DNA of 64,000 nt from JAVJSU01 sp040219275. GTDB lineage: Bacteria > Chloroflexota > Anaerolineae > Aggregatilineales > Phototrophicaceae. The stretch spans positions 1-64,000 of the forward strand of contig JAVJSU010000041.1 in the NCBI GenBank assembly GCA_040219275.1, written 5' to 3'. The translations under genes and the position numbers were made by a program. The notes under the pieces were generated by a model. That model was not told the DNA's origin and searched no databases. It saw only the letters and a list, made by a program, of their open reading frames with translations. Each line of letters starts with the position of its first letter. Positions within the stretch are counted from its first letter, which is position 1. Below, piece after piece: positions 24,294-33,231 of this stretch.

Positions 24294-24335
24294 TCTATCT
24301 CGAACATGAAGCATCGATTATTCAATGTGAAATTA

Positions 24336-24366
24336 AAACAGGATGCCATTGACGCGCATCCTGTTT
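24336..24366. terminator. Bidirectional terminator
   Basis: AAACAGGATGC (24336-24346) pairs with GCATCCTGTTT (24356-24366), followed by T on the plus strand and preceded by A-rich sequence that gives T on the minus strand. It sits between convergent genes. Confidence 0.8.
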
Positions 24367-24390
24367 TTGATGATAGCGGCAAGTAGCAGA

Positions 24391-24789
24391 TTAGGCTGAA
24401 TCCTTGCCACGCTTTATCAAGTCAAGTTGGATGAAGGTTAAGGCATCTTCAATCGTGTCGAACAACGGATGGTTGTCTGGATTGATACGCTTGAGCATGT
24501 CGCGGGCAAGGAGGGCAAATTTATCACGTCCGACGAAGATGTTGGTGATGTTTTTGTCGCTGGTCGTCCCCGGTGAGTCCTTCATCGCTTCTTTGAGGAT
24601 ACCCATCAATTCAGCAAATGTGGTTTCTAATTTGCGCACATCTGTGATGCGATAAACCGGACCGTCAATTTCTTGCGCGAGCTTGCCGATGTTCTCGTAA
24701 AGTTTGCGTACCATTTCAGCATTTAGCAAACCGTCTATAGTAACAAGCAGGATCGGCTCACCTTCAATTTGTCTGAGTGTAACTGGCAT
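24391..24789 (-). CDS. SpoIIAA/STAS-like small protein
   Basis: A 132-residue soluble protein (MPVTLRQIEGEPILLVTIDG start) with the alternating strand-helix layout of STAS/SpoIIAA-like proteins: IDGLLNAEMVRKLYENIGKLAQE, then VYRITDVRKLETTFAELMGIL, then NIFVGRDKFALLARDML. It resembles the protein at 13630-14031 in size and arrangement. GGGGAAAT lies upstream of the ATG. The role is unknown. Such proteins in this kind of genome may be lineage-specific regulators, but that is inference. Confidence 0.72.
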   Translation of the reverse strand: MPVTLRQIEGEPILLVTIDGLLNAEMVRKLYENIGKLAQEIDGPVYRITDVRKLETTFAELMGILKEAMKDSPGTTSDKNITNIFVGRDKFALLARDMLKRINPDNHPLFDTIEDALTFIQLDLIKRGKDSA

Positions 24790-24926
24790 GATAGATTTCC
24801 CCTTTTAATGACTTCTAAACAAAGTGCGATGTGTTATTACTAACTCATATATTTTAATCGCGGAGTCTGCATTCGAAGCATTAAGTTTTGCATCGCGCAT
24901 TTTTTAGATGCACGGGCTTTCGACAC

Positions 24927-25397
24927 TCAATTTGTGAACCGTTCGATGATCGCGTTGATACGGTTGCGGTTGGCGTTCATATCCCCATAGCCGAGGCGCG
25001 CCGCTGACCGATAATGAATCACGTTGTTGTTCGGATCGAAATAAAATTCCACATCGTCGATAAATCCCCACAAGGCAGAGCGATATTCCGCGTGAATGTA
25101 ATCCGGCTGATTGGTGATGATCTCCGCCCGTTCCATGCTGTTGATGATCGACACAAGGCGATCATGCGCCTCAGCCTGTGAGACATCATAGGCGATGGGT
25201 CGGTTGTTGCGTGCGCTACTATAACAATTCGGCGAGGATGGACAGGGGGCTAAATTGCCATCTGCGCTTACGCCGAGATTATCCGGGCGCGGACTGAGCG
25301 GTGCGATAGACAGACGGGCGATGACAAGCAAAATGATTAGGGCGACAAGTAATATCACTGGCAAACGAAGTCTCCTCATTGGATAACCATGATCCAT
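24927..25397 (-). CDS. DUF1499 domain protein, membrane-anchored
   Basis: A 156-residue protein with an N-terminal membrane helix (LPVILLVALIILLVIA) and the DUF1499 domain: CPSSPNCYSS (a conserved Cys pair), then EYRSALWGFIDDVEFYFDPNNNVIHYRSAARLGYGD. DUF1499 proteins are widely conserved and uncharacterised, and usually face the periplasm or cell exterior. An alternative start at the ATG six codons in (25379, preceding RRLRLP) would remove the leading MDHGYP residues. It may be a lipid- or envelope-linked protein; no firmer claim is possible. Confidence 0.85.
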   Translation of the reverse strand: MDHGYPMRRLRLPVILLVALIILLVIARLSIAPLSPRPDNLGVSADGNLAPCPSSPNCYSSARNNRPIAYDVSQAEAHDRLVSIINSMERAEIITNQPDYIHAEYRSALWGFIDDVEFYFDPNNNVIHYRSAARLGYGDMNANRNRINAIIERFTN

Positions 25398-25479
25398 TTC
25401 TTAATAAAGTAATGTCAGTTCTGGATAAGCCAACGATCATGAATGACAGTCGGCTGTGTTAAAAAGACCTTGAATACCG

Positions 25480-25560
25480 GAAGCTCTTAGCTCTTGGCTT
25501 TTAGCAAAAAGCGGTATCTTTTCAAACTAAAAGCCAAAAGCTAACGGCTAAAAGCCATTT
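25480..25560. repeat. Degenerate word repeat in the 25.4-25.7 kb gap
   Basis: The stretch is made of near copies of words such as agctcttggcttttagc, aaaagccaaaagctaac and ggctaaaagcc, which can also pair with one another. No gene is seen between 25398 and 25684. Similar word play occurs near 35000 and 45490. Confidence 0.6.
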
Positions 25561-25684
25561 TTCACGATTAAAGTCGCCTGTGAGTATAAAAAATGTTTCA
25601 GAGCAGAAAATGAGAAGGGTCTGATTGCATTCTAAGTGTTAATTTTCCCAGCAGAGAATAAATAGTAACGTTAGGGGTTGGTAA

Positions 25685-26626
25685 TCAACTATTTGCAATT
25701 CTATTGATGTGATAAAAGTTAAAATGGCTATTATCAATTTCTACAGCGAGATGATTTTTCTCATTGATAGCGCGTAAAAAATAAGGTACACCTTCAACAT
25801 AATTTTCAGCAATCAATTGCCTATTGCCAATATCATAAGCCCATATCTTACCTAAAGGATTGAGACCACCACAAAATATTACTAGGTCATTTCTTCCATT
25901 GGTACAAAAAGTTAGCTTGGGTGGAGCTATAGATTTGGTAGCAGGATAATACATGGAAACATCTAACGTATCACTAATTGCGCCGGATTTTATGTCCACT
26001 ATATAAATACCTCGCCACAAGGTTGTTAAGATCAGTATGTTCTCATCAAAAGTACTGAATAGAAGGCTCGTTATGTGATCATATAATATCAAATTGATGG
26101 TTTTGAGTTTTGCACCAGTTTCTGTAGACCATATATGGATACCTTGATTTTGGTCTAGCGCCATAGCCCTCAACCCAAGATCGTCCAACACACACATTTT
26201 AGTGTCTTGGCTTTCCTCAAGTAATATAGGCTGATGCAAATTTGATGATCTATATACAGAAAGTGTGTCGAATTCTCTATCATGCGTCAGGAAACTTTCA
26301 TTACGGTGACTCGCTTTTACGCTTCCTATATCTATTCTTTGAATATTGTTTACGAATAATCCTAGATCATCCTCCATAACCCAAGTTATTATTTGTTTTT
26401 CGTCAACTACAATTAAACTATTGGAACTGTTGAAAAATACTGTCGCTTTATCGCTTACAACTTGATCAACTTCACTCAATATACTGCCTGAAACTACATC
26501 AATTACTCTTAAACGAGAGTTACTTAATATCGCCATCTTCAAATCATAATCGGATAGATCAAATTTGAAGTTAAACGCTGTGGGTAACTCGATTTGATAA
26601 TCAAATGCTAGAGTATTTATTTCCAT
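25685..26626 (-). CDS. WD40/YVTN-like beta-propeller protein
   Basis: A 313-residue, AT-rich ORF without a signal peptide. Repeated strand blocks (VSGSILSEVD; GLRAMALDQNQGIHIWSTETGAKLKTINL; GIYIVDIKSGAISDTLDV; GKIWAYDIGNRQLIAENYV) look like degenerate WD40 or YVTN propeller blades. Lys, Ile and Asn content is higher than in neighbours, which suggests transfer. AGGA lies close to the ATG at 26626. It is followed by the sorbosone-dehydrogenase-like gene only upstream on the same strand, 21 bp apart. It probably acts as a protein-binding scaffold. Confidence 0.65.
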   Translation of the reverse strand: MEINTLAFDYQIELPTAFNFKFDLSDYDLKMAILSNSRLRVIDVVSGSILSEVDQVVSDKATVFFNSSNSLIVVDEKQIITWVMEDDLGLFVNNIQRIDIGSVKASHRNESFLTHDREFDTLSVYRSSNLHQPILLEESQDTKMCVLDDLGLRAMALDQNQGIHIWSTETGAKLKTINLILYDHITSLLFSTFDENILILTTLWRGIYIVDIKSGAISDTLDVSMYYPATKSIAPPKLTFCTNGRNDLVIFCGGLNPLGKIWAYDIGNRQLIAENYVEGVPYFLRAINEKNHLAVEIDNSHFNFYHINRIANS

Positions 26627-26647
26627 ATTCCTACCATCTTCGCACCT

Positions 26648-28120
26648 TTACCCGCCGTAGCTTACCCGCCAGATATGCCCGTAGATGAAATCGGCGATGA
26701 CTAGTGACCCATCCGGCGCGACAACAACATCCACCGGACGGATTAGCCCCGTGACGAACGGTTCCGGCTCATACGGCACAGACGGATCGGCAGGCACGGA
26801 CGCGGGGTCAATGCGGACGATGCGCTGGCTATTGGGGCGGTTATGCCACAACGCGACGAACAAATTATCGCGCACATTTTCAGGGAATTGTGTGCCGGTG
26901 TAGGCAACGATCCCGCGTGGAAGCGTGTAATCCGGGAAGCGAAGAAAATCCGCGCTGATGGTGATGTTTGGGTCTGTCGGCGGGCATTCCGCACATCCGC
27001 GATTGCGCCAATACGGGAAGCCATAATTGCCCCCCTGCACCACCTGTAGCAGACGATCTCCCGCACCGGTGAGGATGCCATTATCCGTCGCGTAGAAATT
27101 ACCCGCTGAAGTCAGCGCCAGATCATAGGGGTTACGGATGCCCCGCGCAAAAATGCCAATCTCGCCCGTGTGCGGGTTGATGCGTAACACGCTGGCTTCC
27201 AGTTCATTGAGCGTGGCGTAGGCTTCGTAACGCGGGTCTACCGGCTCAAGATGATCGGTGAGCGACCCCACGCCAATATACAGCCAGCCATCCGCGCCGA
27301 AGATCATGCCGTTGGGCTGATTATCAATCATGGTGAAGCAACACGGCAAATTGTTTACGACCAGCGTGGTTGTGCCATCGGGCAGGACTTGCCAGATGCC
27401 GCCCCCCTGCGACGGCGTGATGCGCGCACTCACATACAGCGTATCCGTCCCCGGCTGAAAGGCGAGACCAATCGGCGAGATCAAATCGCCACTGTAACGG
27501 GCGGTTGTGCCGTCGGCGTTCATCACATAGACCGCGCCGTTGCGTGTGCCGTTTTCCAGCACAGTCGCATATAAGCGCCCGTCGATGCCATAGGTGATCT
27601 GCATGGGCTGACCGGGGAAACGCCCCACATGCGCCAATGTGTAACCGTCCGGCACGCGAATCCGGCTCATGAAACCGTCGATGTCCTCTTCACAGGGGAA
27701 GTCGCCACAACTCCATCCTTCTGTCGGGCTAAAGCTGGCGGGTTGATTTTCAAACGCGGCAGGCAAACCGTCCGTGCCGGGTGGCGTGAGCGTAAATAAC
27801 GGCAGAGTCGGCGTGATGGTCGGCGTGTTGCTGGGCGTGGGTGTGAATTCAGGGGTGGCGGTCAGGGTTGGGGTCGGCGTGGATGTTTCTGTGGGTGTGG
27901 ATGGCACAGGCGACGGCGTTTCTGTAAATAATGGTGTTTCCGTCGCGGTGAACGTGGCGGTATAGATCGGCGCATTGACATCGTCCGGCGGCAAGGTTGC
28001 TTGAAATGCCTGTTGCTCCGGCGTGGTTAAATTACAGCCCGCCAGAATCAGCCCGCCGATGAGCAGTATGCCACCAAAAATTTGATTTGCCCGATTCATC
28101 AACATCCGTTTATCTATCAC
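26648..28120 (-). CDS. Sorbosone/glucose dehydrogenase-like PQQ-type lipoprotein
   Basis: A 490-residue lipoprotein: signal with lipobox LILAGC, then a Thr/Pro-rich linker (TPTPTLTATPEFTPTPSN and similar, about residues 50-105), then a six-bladed propeller of the GSDH type. Recognisable pieces are LAFQPGTDTLYVS, GIRNPYDLALTSAGNFYATDNG, GGNYGFPYWR and RPVDVVVAPDGSLVIADF. Enzymes of this family oxidise sugars with PQQ, though many members are uncharacterised. The start is uncertain among GTG 28120, ATG 28105 and ATG 28099. The protein should be anchored outside the cell membrane. Confidence 0.85.
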   Translation of the reverse strand: MIDKRMLMNRANQIFGGILLIGGLILAGCNLTTPEQQAFQATLPPDDVNAPIYTATFTATETPLFTETPSPVPSTPTETSTPTPTLTATPEFTPTPSNTPTITPTLPLFTLTPPGTDGLPAAFENQPASFSPTEGWSCGDFPCEEDIDGFMSRIRVPDGYTLAHVGRFPGQPMQITYGIDGRLYATVLENGTRNGAVYVMNADGTTARYSGDLISPIGLAFQPGTDTLYVSARITPSQGGGIWQVLPDGTTTLVVNNLPCCFTMIDNQPNGMIFGADGWLYIGVGSLTDHLEPVDPRYEAYATLNELEASVLRINPHTGEIGIFARGIRNPYDLALTSAGNFYATDNGILTGAGDRLLQVVQGGNYGFPYWRNRGCAECPPTDPNITISADFLRFPDYTLPRGIVAYTGTQFPENVRDNLFVALWHNRPNSQRIVRIDPASVPADPSVPYEPEPFVTGLIRPVDVVVAPDGSLVIADFIYGHIWRVSYGG

Positions 28121-28252
28121 CCTCTGATTAACCCGTTTCCGCCGAACGATTATACAACCCGATGCGCGGATTGGTATGCTAGCGTCGTCTAATCGTCGGG
28201 CGGAGCGAATCGCTGAATGGGCATCTTAATTCCCTTCATAATTGTTCTTGGG

Positions 28253-28258
28253 TATAAT
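28253..28258 (+). promoter_or_regulatory. -10 box before the TIR-WD40 gene
   Basis: TATAAT at 28253-28258 lies 39 bp before the ATG at 28297. No good -35 sequence is seen at 17 bp, so the promoter may be weak or activator-dependent. Confidence 0.35.
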
Positions 28259-28296
28259 TGTCTTGTATTCACGGTTCAATTAGGGAACTAACCACT

Positions 28297-31161
28297 ATGC
28301 CCGACATTTTTCTTTCTTATTCCCGCAAAGATAAAGAATTCGCCCAAAAGCTCGTAAAATCTCTAGCAGATGACGGACGCGATGTCTGGATAGATTGGGA
28401 AGACATCCCCGTAACTGCGGATTGGCTGGAAGAAATTTATCAAGGTATTCGGGAGTCGAATGCCTTTGTCTTTGTTATCAGCCCGGATTCGGTGCAATCT
28501 GAAGTCTGTGGGTGGGAACTCAAATATGCGTTAGAAAATAAAAAACGCCTTATTCCAATTTTACGACGCGAAATTATTGAAGATGCTGATAAAAAAGCGA
28601 TGCACCCCACCGTGTCTTCGCATAACTGGATTTTCTTCCGCGATCAAGATGATTATGACGCGATGTACAAGCTCCTTGACGAGGCGCTGAAAACCGATCT
28701 TGAGCACACACGGATGCACACACGGGTGCTTATCCGTGCACGGGAATGGGAAAACAAAGAGCGCAAACCTAGCTTTTTGTTTGATGGTGATGAGTTGGTG
28801 GAGGCAGAAACATGGCTCGTCCATGCGTCGGATAAAGACCCTGAACCGACAGAACTCCAATATCTATATATTTATGAAAGCCGAAAAGCGGTGAATCGTC
28901 GCCAGCAATTGATCGTCGGCGCGTCGTTGTTTGCGGCGGTGGTCTCTTTGGTGCTGGCAATCGCGGCGATTATTTTCTATCTCAATGCAGAAGAACAACG
29001 TCAAATCGCGGATGAACAGCGTCAGATCGCAGAAACCAACGCGGAAGAAGCCAGTTCGCTGGCGTTGGCGGCGAATGCACAGCTTGCACTTGGCTTAAAC
29101 GATAATGATTTAGCGATTGCGCTTGGTCAGGAAGCGGTCAATATTGACAACCCACCTGCCCAATCCATCACAATTTTGCAGGATGCGGTCTATTCCCCCG
29201 GCACACGGGCGGTCTTCTCCGGTCAGCATGATGGGTCGATCAACGCTGTGGAATTCAACCCGACCGGGGATAATGTGGCTTCCGGCGGTGATGGTGGCAA
29301 AGTTGTTCTGTGGAACTTGAACGGCGGTGTGCTGAATCTATTTGAAGGGCATGAAGACACGGTCAATGATCTGACATTCAATACGGATGGCACACTGATT
29401 CTTTCTGGTGCGGCGGATGGTATCGCTATTTTATGGGATGTGGAAACCGGCGAAGAAATCCAACGCTTCTTTGATGATACGGGCGAAGGGCATGATGGGG
29501 CGATCAACGCGGTTGCCTTCAGTCCAAATGATAACCGTGTCGTCACGGGTGGCGTGGATGGTTTCGTGGTGTTCTGGGATATTGACAGTGGTGCACCGAA
29601 CACGAAAACCACGACTCATAGCGATGAAGTTACCGGCATTGCATTCAACGCCGATGGGTCATTGCTGGCATCGTCCTCGCTTGATCGCTCCATCGTTGTG
29701 CAAGATGTTGAAAGCGGTGAGGTTGTTGCACAGGTCGAAACGCCGGACATCATCACAGGTGTAGTCTTCAACCCGGATGGCGAAACCCTCTTAAGCAGTA
29801 GCGGTGCCTTCACCATGAATACGTGGACGATTGATACCGAAAATGCAACACTCAACCGTGACCGTATCTTTAGCGGTCATCTGGAGTGGGTGGATAAAGC
29901 AGTCTATGACCACGAGGGCTTATTCATCCTATCCGCCTCCGATGATGATACGGTGCGCCTGTGGAACTCATTGACAGGCAACGAGGTGAATCGCTTCGGT
30001 GGTCATAGCGACAACGTAAAAGATATCGCATTCTCACCCGACGGGCGCACCGCTATCACCGGATCAGCCGATGGCACAATGCGTCTGCTGGATCTCGCCA
30101 ATGGTCTTGAAGGGCAACGGCTGGACGGACATTCATTTGATGTCATTTTGACTGAATTTGTTAATGACGGTGAACAGGCGTTGACCACTGCATGGGATAA
30201 CACGATTATTCTGTGGGATCTGAGCAACGGCACGCCGATAGAAACCTTCCTCGCCAATCGCTTTATCAACGCAAGTGATTTAAGCGCCGACGGCACTCGT
30301 TTAGCCATTGGTGATGATCCGGCTAGTGGCGATCCGGCGGCGTATATTATAGATGTTGCCACAAAAGAGGTGTTGACGACATTCAGCGAACACGGCACGC
30401 TTGTTAGCTGGATTACGTTTAATCCCGATGAAAGCATGGTCGCCTCCGCCGCTTATGATGATACCGCCTTCATCTGGGATGCGGAAACGGGCGAAATCCT
30501 GCAAACTTTAGACGCGCCGGGAACGTATCATATGGCATTCAACGCCGATGGCACTCAATTGTTGACCTCCGGTGGAGAAGAAGCGATTTTGTGGGATGTG
30601 GCAACCGGCGAAGAAATCAAGCGTTTCACGGTGGGTGATGAAACCATTGAGCAAGCGGTCTTTAGTCCCGATGGCACCGGCGTGCTCTTAAAACTCCGTG
30701 CAAGCATGGTGTTGATGGACATTGAAACCAGCACCGCCCGCGTTGCCTATGAAGGGCATAGCGGGACAATCCGATCCTTCACCTATAGCGCGGATGGTAC
30801 ACGCCTGCTCACCGGCTCTCAGGATGGCACGCTCCGCCTGTGGGATGCTCAGTCCGGCGAACAACTGCAATCCATCAATTACGGTGTGGAAATTCGGAGT
30901 GTGGCGCTCAGTCCCGATGGCACGGTTGCCATGACAGGTGCGGTGGATTGGTCAGTACGCTTGTGGAATATCGTCCCGCCGACTCTTGCAGAAACCCGTG
31001 AGTGGGCAGAAGGCAACCGTTATACAGCGGAGTTCACCTGCGATCAGCGTGACCAATTTAACCTTGAACAGACAGAAGCCTGTATTGCAGAAGACATTGA
31101 GGTTGCGCCCATTGAACCTGTGGAAGACTCGCCTGAGGCTGAAGCTACCGAGGAGGGCTAA
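28297..31161 (+). CDS. TIR domain-transmembrane-WD40 repeat protein
   Basis: A 954-residue protein. Residues 1-90 form a TIR domain (MPDIFLSYSRKDKEFAQKLV, with catalytic-type Glu74 in VCGWELKYAL), followed by a linker, one membrane helix (about 205-229) and a coiled stretch (EEQRQIADEQRQIAETN). From about residue 285 to 900 there are about thirteen to fourteen WD40 blades (NAVEFNP, VVLWNL, VRLWNS and so on), forming two propellers. TIR domains can cleave NAD+ or signal, so the WD40 part probably senses or scaffolds. ATG 28297 is chosen (AGGGA upstream). Such fusions are common in Chloroflexota and cyanobacteria. A defence or signalling role is inferred. Confidence 0.92.
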   Translation: MPDIFLSYSRKDKEFAQKLVKSLADDGRDVWIDWEDIPVTADWLEEIYQGIRESNAFVFVISPDSVQSEVCGWELKYALENKKRLIPILRREIIEDADKKAMHPTVSSHNWIFFRDQDDYDAMYKLLDEALKTDLEHTRMHTRVLIRAREWENKERKPSFLFDGDELVEAETWLVHASDKDPEPTELQYLYIYESRKAVNRRQQLIVGASLFAAVVSLVLAIAAIIFYLNAEEQRQIADEQRQIAETNAEEASSLALAANAQLALGLNDNDLAIALGQEAVNIDNPPAQSITILQDAVYSPGTRAVFSGQHDGSINAVEFNPTGDNVASGGDGGKVVLWNLNGGVLNLFEGHEDTVNDLTFNTDGTLILSGAADGIAILWDVETGEEIQRFFDDTGEGHDGAINAVAFSPNDNRVVTGGVDGFVVFWDIDSGAPNTKTTTHSDEVTGIAFNADGSLLASSSLDRSIVVQDVESGEVVAQVETPDIITGVVFNPDGETLLSSSGAFTMNTWTIDTENATLNRDRIFSGHLEWVDKAVYDHEGLFILSASDDDTVRLWNSLTGNEVNRFGGHSDNVKDIAFSPDGRTAITGSADGTMRLLDLANGLEGQRLDGHSFDVILTEFVNDGEQALTTAWDNTIILWDLSNGTPIETFLANRFINASDLSADGTRLAIGDDPASGDPAAYIIDVATKEVLTTFSEHGTLVSWITFNPDESMVASAAYDDTAFIWDAETGEILQTLDAPGTYHMAFNADGTQLLTSGGEEAILWDVATGEEIKRFTVGDETIEQAVFSPDGTGVLLKLRASMVLMDIETSTARVAYEGHSGTIRSFTYSADGTRLLTGSQDGTLRLWDAQSGEQLQSINYGVEIRSVALSPDGTVAMTGAVDWSVRLWNIVPPTLAETREWAEGNRYTAEFTCDQRDQFNLEQTEACIAEDIEVAPIEPVEDSPEAEATEEG

Positions 31162-31191
31162 GGCGCGTATACGTCAATTTCCGACGAAAGC

Positions 31192-31402
31192 ATTTGTAGG
31201 GGCGATCTGCTAGATTATTCACATCCGGTTAAGGCTTAATTGCGTCAAAACCCTCACCCTAAATCCCTCCCATAAAGGGAGAGGGACTTCCGAGCGCCGT
31301 TCTTACTCCCCCTCGCCCCTTGTGGGAGAGGGGGCTGGGGGGTGAGGGGCAAATAAACGCTAAACCGGACGCACATTATCTGCTAGATCGCCCTTATTTT
31401 TG
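31192..31402. repeat. About 210-nt imperfect palindrome made of nested repeats
   Basis: The left arm GTAGGGGCGATCTGCTAGAT, followed by a CATCCGGTT word, pairs with a right arm bearing AACCGGACG and ending ATCTGCTAGATCGCCCTTA, read as its reverse complement. Inside are further complementary words (CCCTCACCC near 31250, GGGTGAGGGG near 31340) and a local CCCTCCC/GGGAGGG-like hairpin. The halves of a family A repeat thus sit at the two outer ends, as if split by an insertion. The rest of the 331-nt gap between the convergent TIR-WD40 and type ISP-like genes holds no gene. Confidence 0.7.
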
Positions 31403-31492
31403 TCAGTAGGTCAATTTAGAGCGTTGGAAACTTTAAAAAATTCACCACATCCCCACACGGAACTAGAGAAAAATTCCTCAAAGTTTCACCGA

Positions 31493-33091
31493 TCAAATCT
31501 TCCGGTTACGCAAATCCATCATGATTTTGGCGGTTTCTACGCTGACGTTTAGCACACGCTCGAATAGCTTGATGATGTATTGGGCATCTGTGCCGCCGAA
31601 CGTATTCGGGTCCATCTCGCGTCCGGTCACATCATCGGTATGCACCTGATAGCCACCGATTAGCCATTCCAGCGCGCTTTTTCCACCGGGTCGATAGTCA
31701 TAGGCTTCCTGCGGGATATTTTCCAGCGAGAGCGTATTATTGATTCGAATCGTGTTATAGGTCTTGTAATCACGATCCGGAATAATTTGCGCGACTTCGG
31801 CTGTCGTCACCTGACGGGCAATCTGTGTATCGGTGACGCGTTGGGGCATTTGCTCATCCACGATCATCAAGATATGCACGAGTACTTCTTCCAGCATATT
31901 GAAAATGTCATTGTTGGTGATATAGAAAATCAACCCGCCATCCGGGGCATTACGTCGTCCTTCTTCACCATACATACCGGTGATTTCGATGCGTAAATTG
32001 GCGGCATCACAGCGAAATGCGGTGAACATGGACGGATTTTTTCTGGATGCGGCGCGCTTAAATTCGAGATCATCCAACCGTCCATCACGCAGGGCTTCCC
32101 ACATGAGTGAGGCGGCAGGGGTTTGTGGATGCCACAATTCACGGGCGATGCGCTCTTTGGCTTCCGCCGCCTTTTTGCGATAAAACGCCGAGCGAGTCGG
32201 GTTTTTGTTCGCTTTCGGTGGCAGGGCGCTGTGTTCTTGATGCAGGATCATCTCCGTTACGCGGAAAGAGATGGTTTCTAGCCCTTCAGCAGTTTGCTTC
32301 CAATTGAGTTTAAAGCGTCCTGATCGCTCGTAATTCATGTGGAGCTTGCCGAGACGCGCCCCAATTGCCCGTAACTTCCAGAAGGACTCGACCAATGGCA
32401 CACGGGGCAATTCGCCCGTCCATGGGAAGGTTTTGATGTAATCGGGATGATGAAACAGGGCATAAATATAGTAGAAAACATCCCATTTGCTGATGCTTTC
32501 GTCCTGATAATGATTGCGGAAATAATCACGGGCGAAGTCTGTCACATTTTCTGACGGGAGTGCGCCTGCTTCATAGATCGAAAAGGGCAGGCAATAAAAT
32601 TTATCCATCCCGTTCATTGCCAACGGCACAAGATCGGTCAGGATACAGCCAAATTTGCCTTCGTTCATGAACACGATGAGCGTAGTATTCGGTTGAGACG
32701 GTTTATAGGCATCCGCGCACAGGCTCATATCATCGCCAAATGCGGGGTCGTAATAGTAGTGTTTTTTGACGTATGGCAGGAAAAACGCCTCATTTAGACG
32801 CGCTTCGTCGTATTCAAGCGCCACCCCGCGCAACAGATGATTGCGGACAATCGTGCTGGCTTCTGTACTTCCCTTAACGGCGGCATTGAATTCTTCGACC
32901 GTTTTAGGTTTCTCTTTCGCTTTCCATGCGTCAAGCTGGCTGGAGTAATCTTCAATGAAAGTATTTACCCCGTCAACCAGCAAATGTTTATCGAAATCGC
33001 TTGTATATGCCCGCACACGAATCCCCGGACACACCAGCTTAAAGATGACATCGAAGTTGAGTATTTTGGCGGTGCTGTTATCTTCAGACAT
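31493..33091 (-). CDS. Orphan type ISP restriction-modification specificity-domain protein
   Basis: A 532-residue protein resembling the C-terminal target-recognition region of type ISP (LlaBIII-like) restriction-modification enzymes. KFYCLPFSIYE, SKWDVFYYIYALFHHPDYIKTF, ELPRVPLVESFWKLRAIGARLGKLHMNYE and the end SALEWLIGGYQV, DAQYIIKLFERVLNVSVETAKI match the order I recall for that domain. Full enzymes exceed 1500 residues, with nuclease, helicase and methylase parts; none is present here, and neighbours on both sides are unrelated. It may be a decayed remnant, or a stand-alone DNA-binding protein. The protein is intact and starts cleanly at 33091. Assignment is from motif memory, moderately confident. 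Confidence 0.7.
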   Translation of the reverse strand: MSEDNSTAKILNFDVIFKLVCPGIRVRAYTSDFDKHLLVDGVNTFIEDYSSQLDAWKAKEKPKTVEEFNAAVKGSTEASTIVRNHLLRGVALEYDEARLNEAFFLPYVKKHYYYDPAFGDDMSLCADAYKPSQPNTTLIVFMNEGKFGCILTDLVPLAMNGMDKFYCLPFSIYEAGALPSENVTDFARDYFRNHYQDESISKWDVFYYIYALFHHPDYIKTFPWTGELPRVPLVESFWKLRAIGARLGKLHMNYERSGRFKLNWKQTAEGLETISFRVTEMILHQEHSALPPKANKNPTRSAFYRKKAAEAKERIARELWHPQTPAASLMWEALRDGRLDDLEFKRAASRKNPSMFTAFRCDAANLRIEITGMYGEEGRRNAPDGGLIFYITNNDIFNMLEEVLVHILMIVDEQMPQRVTDTQIARQVTTAEVAQIIPDRDYKTYNTIRINNTLSLENIPQEAYDYRPGGKSALEWLIGGYQVHTDDVTGREMDPNTFGGTDAQYIIKLFERVLNVSVETAKIMMDLRNRKI

Positions 33092-33231
33092 GATTGATTC
33101 AATTCATACTACCGGACTTACTTTCCCGAAATCCATCTTACCACAGAGCGCGTCATTATGAGCAACATTAATTATGAATTTTTCCGCGCATTCGTAAATG
33201 GTAAGTGGTCATGGGCAACCTGCTAGAAGCA

